The position numbers and the translations under genes are program-made. 64,000 nt of DNA from NCBI GenBank assembly GCA_036897445.1, contig JAYMTL010000007.1, positions 62,001 through 126,000 on the forward strand, given 5' to 3'. Origin of the DNA: Pelargonium tetragonum. Its lineage: Eukaryota > Streptophyta > Magnoliopsida > Geraniales > Geraniaceae. Of this stretch, positions 1-10,304 are shown piece by piece (within the stretch, counting starts at the first letter, position 1; each line of letters begins with the position of its first letter). Below the pieces are notes generated by a model. The model was not told where the DNA came from, ran no database searches, and saw only the letters and a program-made list of their open reading frames with translations.

Positions 1-3000
1 TTGCTTATAAGTTAAATATCTTCAATTTTTATTGACGAAACCTAAATCCAAAATAGGAATGTTTCTTAATCTAGTAGTTTAATATTCATGTTTGGGTGTT
101 TTCACTCTATGTAGTAGTAAGCCCTTGCTCCTAGAGAAATGACTTTCCCAAAAACTTAGTACTTCTATTTCCTTGCTCTTGAGACATACTCGAGAAATTT
201 AGAGCCTTATCGTATTGAAACCTTAGCTCCTTTTTGAAAGATTAGAATGAATATAGTAAAAAGAACTAGCTTCTATAAAAAAAGGAGATAGAGTACCTCT
301 AAGAGTTTTTGTTTCTTATTCTTGTGACTCATACTTTTACGAACGAATAGGATAGAAAAGTCCCGTTCTCTTTTTTAATTAAAGGGTCCCTTTGAACTGT
401 TGAACTGAATGAAATTCAATATCAATAAAATAAAACCTCATATCGCTGATTTGATGATTAGAATCTTAGGTGTTTAGAATGGCTAAAAAAAGGTGGGTTT
501 TGAGAAAGATTTAAAGAGCAAATAGAGTTCCTTTTTAAGGGGTTCAGTCTTAAGTTTCAATGTTTGTCACTACCATAGGGATAGGGAGCCCACTCCATTT
601 TGATTTATAGAGGTGCAAAATGCTGTTATTTCCGAGGCTGTGCCATTAACCAACTTTTTTTTGTGCGCAAAGTAAGAGTTTGTCTTAGAAGAAGTTTTTT
701 TTACGTGTGAATTCTTTTGTAAACTCCTTTTTGCGTATCTATCTCTTCGACCACTTGTAAAAAACATTTTTGTATATACTAAACTTTTCCTCAAAAAGAC
801 CTTTCTTTCTGGTCTAGTAAAGGGTTTTCTTATTCGTTTTAATAACTTCTTATTAAGGAAATCCTGCCAGATAAAAGAAACTCTTTCCAGGATTCTTTAT
901 TCTTTGTGTATTTTAGGGCTTATAAGGAGCCTTCGTCAGGGCTTTTTAGAAATTGAAGTGAATAAGCCAGAAATTCCTGTTATTTGATATTCTTATAGGC
1001 GGCCCTTTACTTAAACAACTTACTCTCTATGCAACTTCTTTACAACAAAAAAGGTTTTCTTACTCTTCTATCCGTTCACTATGTCAGAGCAACTAAAAAA
1101 GGACATGGAGTCCTCTTTCTTACTGGGTTTTGCGGGAATAAAATCTTACTAAGCATTAAAAAGTTATAACCGATTTAGGAATTACCGAAGCTTAAATAAA
1201 AGAAAATTCGTTCGTTTCGACGAAATTTTAAAAGGAGCTCTAATAATCCCGCTCTTGTTATGCTATATGATAAACTAACTTCAGTAAGATTTTTCTAAAT
1301 GAGACAAGAAGATTTAACATAATAGTAGTATAGCTATTTAGGACTTGAGAGCCTCTGATTTTCAACATTAACATATCCGTCAATTACTTACTTTTACTTA
1401 CAAGGAAATGTTTCTATTTCACTTTTTGCAGATTTTTGGCTTATAATTAACATACAAAGATCTCTCTTATCATTTTTTTAACTTAAAACCTAATAATCTT
1501 TAATCTTTCAATAGTATTCAAATAGGGGTCCCTTCCTGGTGGGTTTACGTAATTCTGAGTAGGAGCTCTTTTTGTTACAAACCTTTATCCTTTGGGTTCA
1601 TTCTTCTGAGTGTTATACCCTTCCCCTTATAAACAACAACTATGAACCTTATTTCACTAGGGTTTAGTATGTAAACTATTTGAAATAAAATTCCAAGGTC
1701 TTTGTCTTGAAGTAAACATCTTCTTTTTAATCAACCTTGAATCTCTCTAGTCTATAATTGCCTAGGTGTTTCTAAAATAGAGTACCTATCTATAGTATTC
1801 TTAGTTGATTCCCTTATTTTTCTATTTGCTTTAACTATTTTTTATTAACTCAGTCCAGGAAAGTTATTATACCCGGATAAAAATGAATTTTTAATATGGG
1901 TCCCAAGAGGACTTAGTTGCACTCCAAGTTTGAATTTGTGCTCTAGGCTATCATTACAAAACACTTGTTTATCGATATCTATTTAGACCGTAGACCCTCT
2001 ATTATACAGAAGCAGGGTTATTTAACAAAAAGCGTCTCCTTATAATTTAAGAAGCTAACCCGAATACAAATTCAGTTGAAAAGCAAGTCATTTTTTTCGT
2101 TCAATTCCCCACTAGGTTAGGAAGTCTACTTCCTTTTAGTCTTTCTTCATTATAAACTTTTTGGCACTTGTATTGTACAAATAAAAAACTAGGTGCTTTT
2201 TGAGATCTCTTTTATTGGAAGACTACTTTATACCCACAAAAAAACTAAAAAACATTTCAGGACATAACCTATTGTTTTAACGATCAAGGTAAACCTCTAT
2301 AAAGTAATCCCTAAGATTCCCAGCTTCCTACTTTGACTCTTTTGCAACAGAGATTCGGGTAAAAGACTATCGGCACCCTTTTTGTAAAGTCAACACGCAG
2401 GCATAGCTTTTTGGTTTTAGTTAATTACGACCCGAAGTTAGAATAGGAGCGCGCTTGGGTATGAAAAAGGCCTCATAATCAGGTTTAACTTGAATAATCC
2501 GTCGTAATTGAATCTATTTCTATAAGCATGAATAAGAAAAAGTAATGACTTTCCTGAAATAATTAACGGAGGGGCCCCTTTTAATATGCATATAAGGAAG
2601 ATTTTTTGTTGCTGAGTATATAAAATTGGATTTTGCATCAAAATGGAATTACTAGTATGACAAAGCCATAGAGTCTCCTTTGGCAAACGTAATTAACCAG
2701 CTATTCTTACGTCCACTATGGATTTCGGGTAAGGGCTCCAATTCTAAATTCTATACAGAGCGCCCATGCTTGGGTTCCTATTAGGTCAAATAGGACTCTT
2801 GTCAAGCTATTCCCGAAGTAACCTTCTATCTATTACGCTATTACGTATGGGGTTTTTCTTTTTTCCGAGGACTCTAATGGATTTAATACGCTAGAGAGAG
2901 TTAGAGTAAGCTTATCCTTTTAAAGCTTGAACTCGAACTTAAGACTCGTCTAGAACAAGGAATTTGCTTAGTTTTTTATAAGAGTCTTCTAATTCGGGCG

Positions 3001-6000
3001 ATTTTAAGTAAGATTTTTTAAACTAAGATATTAAGATATAGTTTAGGTCAGGATAAACCTTCTTTTTGGAAGTCTTTTAGATAATCAATCAATTGAATTA
3101 GAGTAAGCGCCCTATAATATAAATAGAAGTGAAACCCTAGCAAGTTTGACTTAGTTATCAAGTTCCTTTATTCTCATACTGAAGTTTGACTTCTAAACCT
3201 ATTTGTTGGTTAATGACTTAAATAAAGGAATAAATAGATGACTAGTGCCTACTATATTTATTAGACACGGAAGTTTTATGTATAGCTGGTTAAATAATAA
3301 ATACTTGCTGAACGAAGCAGAATAGGCCTTTTTTCGAGAGATAGGATTCTTTGGTTTTACTTCAACGAAGATTGAGTTTAGTATATTGTATTGCAGAAAA
3401 AGAGTGAAAGTAACCTAAGGTTTCACCACAAAAAAGGATCTTTTAAGAATTAAGGAAAAAAAAGAAACTGTAAGAGATGGAAAGGGTTCAAAACTATAAC
3501 TAGAGTGAGTTAGACTCTGTATCCCCGAGTTCTTAGAAAAACCTAGACCGGAATCCCAAGAGATAGCTCAAAAAATGCTCTCATGACTCAGAATAAGCAC
3601 ACTTATAACCGCGTTTGAGAGTACTCAGAAACAAACAACCTATTTGGAGTCTTTTACTAAAAATTCTTTGTGGCCAAGGCTTTATTATTAAAGAAAAAAG
3701 AGTTCAAAAAACTTAGAAAATCTAAATATAGCGGAATGACCTTAATTGTTAAACCAGAACTTTGCTTTCTATTTTGAGCCCACTCTTCTTCAAAAAGCCC
3801 GAGGAAAGTTTTATTAACCCATATATATCAAAGAATTCCCGTAAATCTCGGGGTTTAAAGTCAAAGTCTTTTTAGAGAAGCTCTTTACTATGCCAGTATA
3901 TTAAAAATCTTTAGAAAACCCTTGTAAGGCCTCTTTCGTGTTTTAAGTTTTGACCTATCCTAAGTTTTTCTACATCTTTATCGAATTTACGTAAGTTTTT
4001 ATTACGACTTTTCGGACTTTTTAATTTAGCTTTTTACTAATTACGAAACTAAAGCGTATAAAATGCCTGGGTGTTAAAAAGACACAGGAATTAAAAAGGA
4101 ATGATATAATATTGTCAAGGAGTTTCCTGTTTTCAAAGTAGTTTATAAGCAAGAAGGGCTCTAATAAGGGTATCCTTTATATTATTTTCGGGTCAATTGG
4201 ACTAAGCCTTTTATTACAAGTAAGAGAGGTTAGACGTAGTTTTTAAAGTACAAAAGAATCCTTAAATTATAGACAAAAACCTAATATTTACGGTATCTCC
4301 CCAGGAATTTCCCTTAAATAAAGGGGACTTTTTAACTTCAAAAACGAAAAAGTGGTCTTTTCAATTAGCAAAGAAAGAGTTTGGAATTTTTCTTAAACTT
4401 AAATGGTTAAAAGAGTACTTGGTGCCTATTGGGTCGAACCCCCTAGATTCAAAAAAGCTAGTGGACAAAAAGAGGACTAATAAAATTTATGTCGATTCCC
4501 CTTTTTTCCTAAAATTAACTATTATAATTTATAATTATCTATTTATATTTATGCCCACAACACATGCTATAGTAAGTGATACCTAATATTTACAAACTTT
4601 CACTAAAATAACATATAGCTTAAGTAAGTATATTGATCAAGGAATTCTTTTACTCTATATTATATTCCTCCTTCGTTGAATCAAAAAGAATATAAAAAAT
4701 TTTAGAATCACTTACTTATAGAATATAAATAGAATAAGTTACGTTTTAAAATCCGTAGCTAATAGAAGAATTGTAGTCCGTTGATGTCAGTCTACGACCT
4801 TTTAACTCCAAAGCATGGGTTTACGGATTTGTAAGTATGCTTAAGGATAAATTACTCATTTTTTTAAGCCAGATACAAGTGGGATTTTAATAAAGGCAAT
4901 CAATAAAGATCTTAAGTTTCCTTATTTCCTACCTACGCCCTGTATACTTACTTACAAATAATTATTCAATAGGCGCACTCTATGTTATTTTCCTGTAATC
5001 AAAGAGACTCGAATTTCTCAAGAATAAGGTTTATTAAAAACAGGAGATTAGTGCTTCTTTTCAGAACATATATAACTCAATCTAACAGCATACGCTATGC
5101 CTGTATCGGTTTTTAGAATAATTTATATATCCCTTCCTTCATTTTTTTTTATAACTTAATACTAACCTTCTAACTAAAACTAAAAAAGAGATTTTATGAA
5201 GAATTACAAAACTACTCCGGAAAAAGCTAGCTTTTTTTAAGTAAGACGTTTCTTGGGTTTAATATTTGAGGTTTTTTTAACACTGGTTAAACATCATTTT
5301 TTATTATCTAACATAAGGCCTTGCTTGCTCTTGTAAAAAAAGTTAAGATTTAGAAGATAACCTAAGTTTATGCTGAATATCTGACATTGCTTGTTTTCAA
5401 AAAGGATAGGCCGGCAGTTCTCCTTTTTATGAGTAATACAATCTTGAAGGAATCGGCGTCTTCCTATATTTAATCGTACGTATATTGCAAAAGTAGAAAA
5501 TTGAGAAAGCTACCAACCTAGCATTATAGGGTTTCCTTTTCTAGAATTGTTTTACCGACTTTTTTGACCTGATCGGCCCAAAAACCAGGTTTCAGATGAT
5601 AAAAGACTTACAAAAACATGAAGTAGGTACAGCCTACTATAGTAAAATAGAAGTCCCAGTTTACATTACAGAAGTAGAACGATGATATCCAAATTGATTT
5701 AGTATTAGAGATGAAATTAGATTCATTATGCCTTATTAATAACGCTATCTTTTCTTTTGCATTGTCAAATGTACTTTATTTCATATGTATTCATATGTGT
5801 AGAAAAGGGGTTCTAGTAATTCCCAAGGAATACTGCTATTAAATAAATAAGGACTAAAAAGAAATTGCCCGCAGTGTGTATTAGAACCTAAAGTACACTA
5901 GGAAGTTTTGGAGTAGAGATACTTGCTCTTTTTCCCTAGAGACATTACATTACATAGAATAAGTTTACTAAGTTAAAAAACCCTACGCTAAGTGTACAAC

Positions 6001-7380
6001 AAGCGAAGTTGCTAAAATGGAGGTCTATTAATTAAGAAGTTCCCCCTTTTTATTTAAAGCATATACCAAGAAAATTTGGGAGGAATTCCTCTGCTTTTTT
6101 AGGACGGGTTTGAGGTTTAAGTAGAAGCGTAATTTACCTGGGTGTTTTTACAATTTTTTTGTAATTATATAATATAATATATGACAAGGTTCGAAAAAGG
6201 GGTAGTCCATTAATAAGAAAAAGGGCCTTCCGCAGTTATAGAATCTCGTAGGATACATTATGTATCTATTAGCCGCCAGAATAGGGTCCTCTTTCTAAAT
6301 TACTACTTAGAGCTATAATATCCCTAAGGGTAACTCTTACTATTTGATAAGTGTATTCTGCAGGACCTCCTATTTACTTTACTCTCTGACTTATCGGCTT
6401 TATTGGAGTATACAAAACAAAAGGGACCCCGGTAGAGTAGTCATAGATCAAACCGCTTATATTATACTTCTAAAATAAATATAGGGAATCCAAAAACTTT
6501 TTACCCGTTCGAGCTTCTAAAGTAACTGAACCCTTCTTAAATAATTAAATAAGAAAAACCCGTGTTAGAAATTTAGCAGGCCTACGGCTCGAATATCATG
6601 GAATTTATATGTATAGGTGATTTTTTATGAAATCACTCCTTTGTAATAGAGAGAAAATTTTCTATAGATATATACCTATAGAAAGAATTCTCAACAAGAG
6701 AAGCCTACTAAAAAGCCAAGTCGAAAAAGATAACCTTAACTTATTGTACAAGCTTCGGGTTTTGATAAGATTAATTAAAGATATGAGTTTTCCTTTACGA
6801 GGTTCCCACTAAGATTACTACCAGTTTATAAAATAGGTTTTCTATCCTTTTCAATATACAATACTGGTATCGAAGAAAACTCGTTGCTTTCAGATATGAG
6901 TGCTGGTCCTTTAAAATATCCTCGAAAAAGTCCTTTCGTACTATTGACATAAAAACTAATTTACTTTTTTTTTATAGCCCCTTTTACGAATTCTGAAATT
7001 AGAAAACTCTTATAAATAAAGAAAAATCTTTATCGAGCTAGTTAAGGCTAAAGCTTGTTTTTATATAGGACTCCTACTTTCGTATTAAAAAACTAACTCC
7101 GGGTTACTTAGTGCTCATATTTTTTAGACTTCGTCCGTGTAAATAGGAAATTTCTATGATACAAATAATTTGAATCTATATGGACTCTTTCCGTTCAGAT
7201 TGCTCCTTTATGTACTTTTTTCCTAAGTACGTAATTTAAATTGTATCAGAAAGGAGACTTTATTTCCTTATTTTGGCAATTGAGTCCAGACCAAGCAAGC
7301 CCCCTTGTTAAAGACTCGCTAATCTTTATAGAGATTGTACTTGAGAATTTTTTTAAGCTTCCCTTCCCCTTCTCCTTTGC
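1..7380. other. AT-rich gene-free DNA (texture 1)
   Basis: No frame here gives a credible protein; the open frames (74, 82 and 61 codons) are of chance length and composition. The sequence is AT-rich and dotted about every 50-100 bases with short G-run then C-run couplets, such as gggtccc near 387 and 1527 and the palindrome aggggcccct at 2570-2579. A small tandem of two near-identical 10-mers (tcatatgtat) lies at 5781-5800. A T-loop-like string gggtcgaaccccc occurs near 4431, with no cloverleaf around it. On the minus strand near 6587-6594, gagccgta resembles the first strand of a group II intron domain V, but the rest does not fold. I see no promoter, origin or RNA gene. Confidence 0.6.
2570..2579. 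repeat. perfect 10-bp palindrome aggggcccct
   Basis: This is a perfect G/C palindrome in AT-rich DNA. It is the clearest example of the G-run/C-run couplets that dot the AT-rich texture of the window. No function can be assigned. Confidence 0.6.
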
Positions 7381-7403
7381 TGACTAATACAGCAATACAA
7401 TAG

Positions 7404-7562
7404 AAACCTTTCAACCTTATAGTACAAATAAGAGTAGGTAAGACTAGAGCCCCTATAACTCCTGTAACCCAAGGCTACAAGAAGAATAAGAAGACAGGGA
7501 ATACAAGAACTATAGGTATCGAAGATAAGAAGGGTCTAGCTCTAGCAGGTACAGCTAAGGGG
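7404..7562 (+). other. purine-rich open stretch without a start codon
   Basis: Fifty-three codons are open between two in-frame TAG triplets, with no usable start codon. The second half is very Lys/Arg/Gly/Thr-rich (for example YKKNKKTGNTR), as any A/G-rich strand would give. Stops are only modestly sparse in this frame for about 100 codons. It could be a fossil coding segment or simply purine-rich DNA. I recognise no family, and compositional bias is the simpler reading. Confidence 0.15.
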
Positions 7563-8499
7563 TAGAGTACAATGAAGAAGCAGTAAGTAGGTCAGTTAAA
7601 ACAAATACAAGAGCTCAAACTCTAAAGAGGAACGCAGAAGAATCCAGGTCTATGAAAGCAACAAAAGAAGAATACAAATAAAAGTAAACAATGCCAGAGC
7701 CTGAGTTTCTAGTTTATATCTAGAATGGCAATTATCCTTAGTTTAGGTGCCCCTATTTAACCTATTTAGCACCGGGATTGTACTAAATTTCTTTTCAATT
7801 GAATGACTTTATAGATTGATTGATAAGATATTCACTCCTTGTTAGCTTTTAGATAGATTGGTAAGTCAGAGGCAAGAAAGCCTACTCAAGTGTAAGAATC
7901 CCAAGTCCTTAAGTGAAATAGAAAAGCTACCCATTAAAGTAAAGCCATTCCAAGATATAAATTGACCCAGTTTTTTGAACTTATAATAGAAAAGACCAAT
8001 CTAAAGCCCTCCCTAGAACTCCTATACAATCGGAAACTCTTGAGTGAGTGTCTATCGGAAAGTACTCCTATATAAAAACTTCCTGGCTTACTGACACCCC
8101 TTCACTATACTGCTTTCTTATTCTATACCTAAGAAAAAGCCTAACCTTTCGATCAAACTTATTTGACATACGAGCTTTTTGTTCGATTTCAGACTTTTAA
8201 GAATCTCTAAATCCCCCTTTTACGAGCCTACTCACTCACTTCCTTTACTTTAGGCTTTAGAACTAAGGGCTCTTTTACCATAATCGAATAAGCACAGTCA
8301 CCCCGTCTTATAGGCAAAGCTAGGATATAAGATTGAAGATGAAAACAAGAGAATGCCAAAGTGGATACCCGACAATTTCTCTTTAGTTTGGGTACTTATC
8401 TATTACCACCGAATTCCCAATGCAATTTTTAACCCCTTGCGCTTTAGCGGCCCACCTTGCCTGAGTTCTTTTTAATGAAAACCGATTCCTTATAACTAA

Positions 8500-8560
8500 A
8501 ATCAAATTACGAAGCAAACAGAACCCACCTTGTCATTACGAATACCCTAAAAACCCACGG
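8500..8560 (+). repeat. diverged repeat segment shared with block B (49480-49545)
   Basis: Both copies hold tcaaattacgaag followed by a T or C and aaa. About 20-30 bases later both have a cattacgaa string and then an AC-rich stretch. The match is interrupted but ordered over about 60 bases. In block A this module lies before the 8690 module; in block B it lies after the corresponding one, so the blocks are not simply collinear. Confidence 0.35.
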
Positions 8561-8689
8561 AAGTCGAGTCAGTCAAAAAGAAACAGAGACACTGAATCTT
8601 TGCTTTCAAACAAAAAAGAATAAGTATTTGTACTCTTACTATAAAAACCCTTCTTAACCTAATCCAAAAGCTAGTCAATCTATATACTT

Positions 8690-9034
8690 GAAACTCAATA
8701 CACTAGCTAGAGCAAGTGGATAAGAAAAACCCTGAAATTTCATGCTTTCCAATAAAAGCTAAAAAAGGAAGATTCATTCGGCAACTATATAGAAGATCTA
8801 TTATTATCTTGCGCTTAGGTACCTTTTAAGACCGGCCCTTTCCCTATTTGAATTTCTAAAACTTTTTCACTTCATTGTAAAAGACAGGCTTTCACTTTAT
8901 CTTATCCACCAAATTCCCTTTCACTTGCTTGGAAAACTCCTCGTATACTCGTCCACACCTTTGTGATCCTGAAAATCTTCTTCTTCCTAACAAAAAGATT
9001 CGACTTAAGGAATCCTGACCTAGTGACTTAGTAT
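8690..9034 (+). repeat. diverged dispersed repeat, copy in block A (partner 61960-62154)
   Basis: Two ordered stretches match block C. The first is aaactcaatacac, a gap, then gagcaag and an A-rich run with ccc (8690-8733 against 61960-62001). The second, 8891-9034 against 61999-62154, shares cttgctt, actcgt, acctttg, gaaatctt/gaaaatctt with cttcttctt, acttaagga and tgacct/tgactt in the same order. I judge roughly 70 percent identity by eye in the better part. This copy carries about 155 extra bases between the two stretches. Order and strand agree, so shared ancestry is much likelier than chance. The family is unknown. Confidence 0.55.
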
Positions 9035-9609
9035 AACCCCGTTTAGTAAGTTTTACTTAAAAAAATCTAACTAAAAAAAGAAATTCTTCTGTAATACAGT
9101 TAAGGTTTACTACCCAGAAGTAATTATAAAGACTTGAAAACTTGTAATATCAAAGGTAAGAGCTTTTCTACACTACACAACTAAAAACGAATGTCTTTAC
9201 AATAGGATCTTTTACTTTGGACTGTCTGACTGGATATCAAAGAGACCCAGATTTAAATAGTAAGAAGGAGGCCCTTTTCTTAATTCCGATGAAAGACCTC
9301 TACACGCTGGATAAGCACCACTTTTCTTTCTTTTGCTAGGGATCCCATCCTACATAGTAACGCAATTAGATCCCTATTATATACACCACTGAGTACTCAA
9401 GGGCACCCTTTAATATAGCCTCATAAGACTGGATATTCATAAGGAATTTAGTAACATGTCATTTCAGTAGAAGTTCTAATAGAAAGGGGGCTTAACTAAA
9501 AAAGAGATTGCTCAGTGTTTCAAGAGCGGGATTGCATGCGATTACAAATAAGAAATTTTTATAAGTCTTTGCGTTTATAATCTTCCCTACGCTCTCTAGC
9601 AAGGTAAAT

Positions 9610-9619
9610 AAGGATCCTT
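9610..9619. repeat. perfect palindrome aaggatcctt followed by a T-run
   Basis: This is a perfect 10-bp palindrome running directly into a long T-run. The same 10-mer recurs at 37395-37404. It is one of the G/C couplets of the AT-rich texture. The stem has no loop space, so it is a poor terminator. Confidence 0.5.
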
Positions 9620-9950
9620 TTTTTTTTATTTTACATTATCATACATAAGGGGGCCTCCCCATAGGGTAAATCTGTTCCTTAGAAAGAATATAGGGCCCTG
9701 ATATTCGGTTTACTTTCCCAGGAATATTCTTAAAAAACCCCATCAAGCATATTTAGAGCCCCCTTTTTGCTGCGTTTCTTTTGATTTACTTTAAAGTTTA
9801 GATAGTTCAATCGGGAAGCAGGAGATTGCAAGAAAGAAAGCAAAAAACCCTTGTTTTAGAAATCCCAACTAGAATTAGAAACTGAAGTGGGACTAGAAAA
9901 GCTACCCAAAGAAAGGAAATCAATAGACCGGGTTATGTTACCAAGATCCC

Positions 9951-10304
9951 TTAACTATTGACTTGCTCCAAAAGTTTAGAAACTTGCGAAAAAGGTATCC
10001 TATACTTATAATTATTCCTTATCTTTCTCCCGTCAAGCCAGTGTACCGGACAAAAAGAAAAGCCCAAAAGGCTCCTTAAACTTAAACTAGATACCTTTGT
10101 CTTTACGGAATGACTTTCCAAAGGTCCCTTTCCGTTTTTATTGCTTTTACGTATATAGCCGGCATACCTTTTTCTCGAAAATAAAGAGGAAGGAAGCTTT
10201 ACTGGAGAAGTAATTACTACTAAGTAGCACATAAAAAAGACTAACAACAAAGAATTCCCCGATCTTGTAAGCAAGCTAAAAAACCTGCCATACTTTGGCT
10301 TCAT
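9951..10304 (-). CDS. 117-codon open frame, probably not a gene
   Basis: This is the longest open frame in the window and begins with ATG. The predicted product is basic and Ser/Leu-rich, with one short hydrophobic run at about residues 18-31 (SLLLVFFMCYLVVI), too short for a confident membrane helix. A purine stretch (agagag) lies about 13 bases before the ATG, which is weak. No domain, repeat or family resemblance is visible and there is no neighbouring gene. A single frame of this length is expected by chance in 64 kb of DNA this AT-rich. I list it only as the best candidate. Confidence 0.1.
   Translation of the reverse strand: MKPKYGRFFSLLTRSGNSLLLVFFMCYLVVITSPVKLPSSLFSRKRYAGYIRKSNKNGKGPLESHSVKTKVSSLSLRSLLGFSFCPVHWLDGRKIRNNYKYRIPFSQVSKLLEQVNS

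Larger units (their letters stand above)
7381..9400. other. Block A: C-skewed, non-coding, shares segments with blocks B and C
   Basis: The texture changes sharply from the AT-rich DNA before it. The plus strand becomes C-rich and G-poor after about 7.7 kb, and purine-rich at 7.43-7.69 kb. Words such as ctttctt, aagcct and aaccc are frequent. No long open frame is present. Parts recur in diverged form at 48.6-49.6 kb and 61.9-62.2 kb on the same strand, so this is probably an old duplicated segment. Family and origin are unknown. Edges were set by eye and may be off by a few hundred bases. Confidence 0.5.

Noticed and set aside
6555-6595. Minus-strand gagccgta...acgggtt as a group II domain V
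   Set aside because: The length fits, but the central helix and tetraloop do not form and the closing helix needs a bulge.
7404-7640. A coding gene in which TAA and TAG are read as Gln
   Set aside because: The frame also meets TGA, and the ratio of the three stops is near that expected from composition, so no altered code needs to be invoked.
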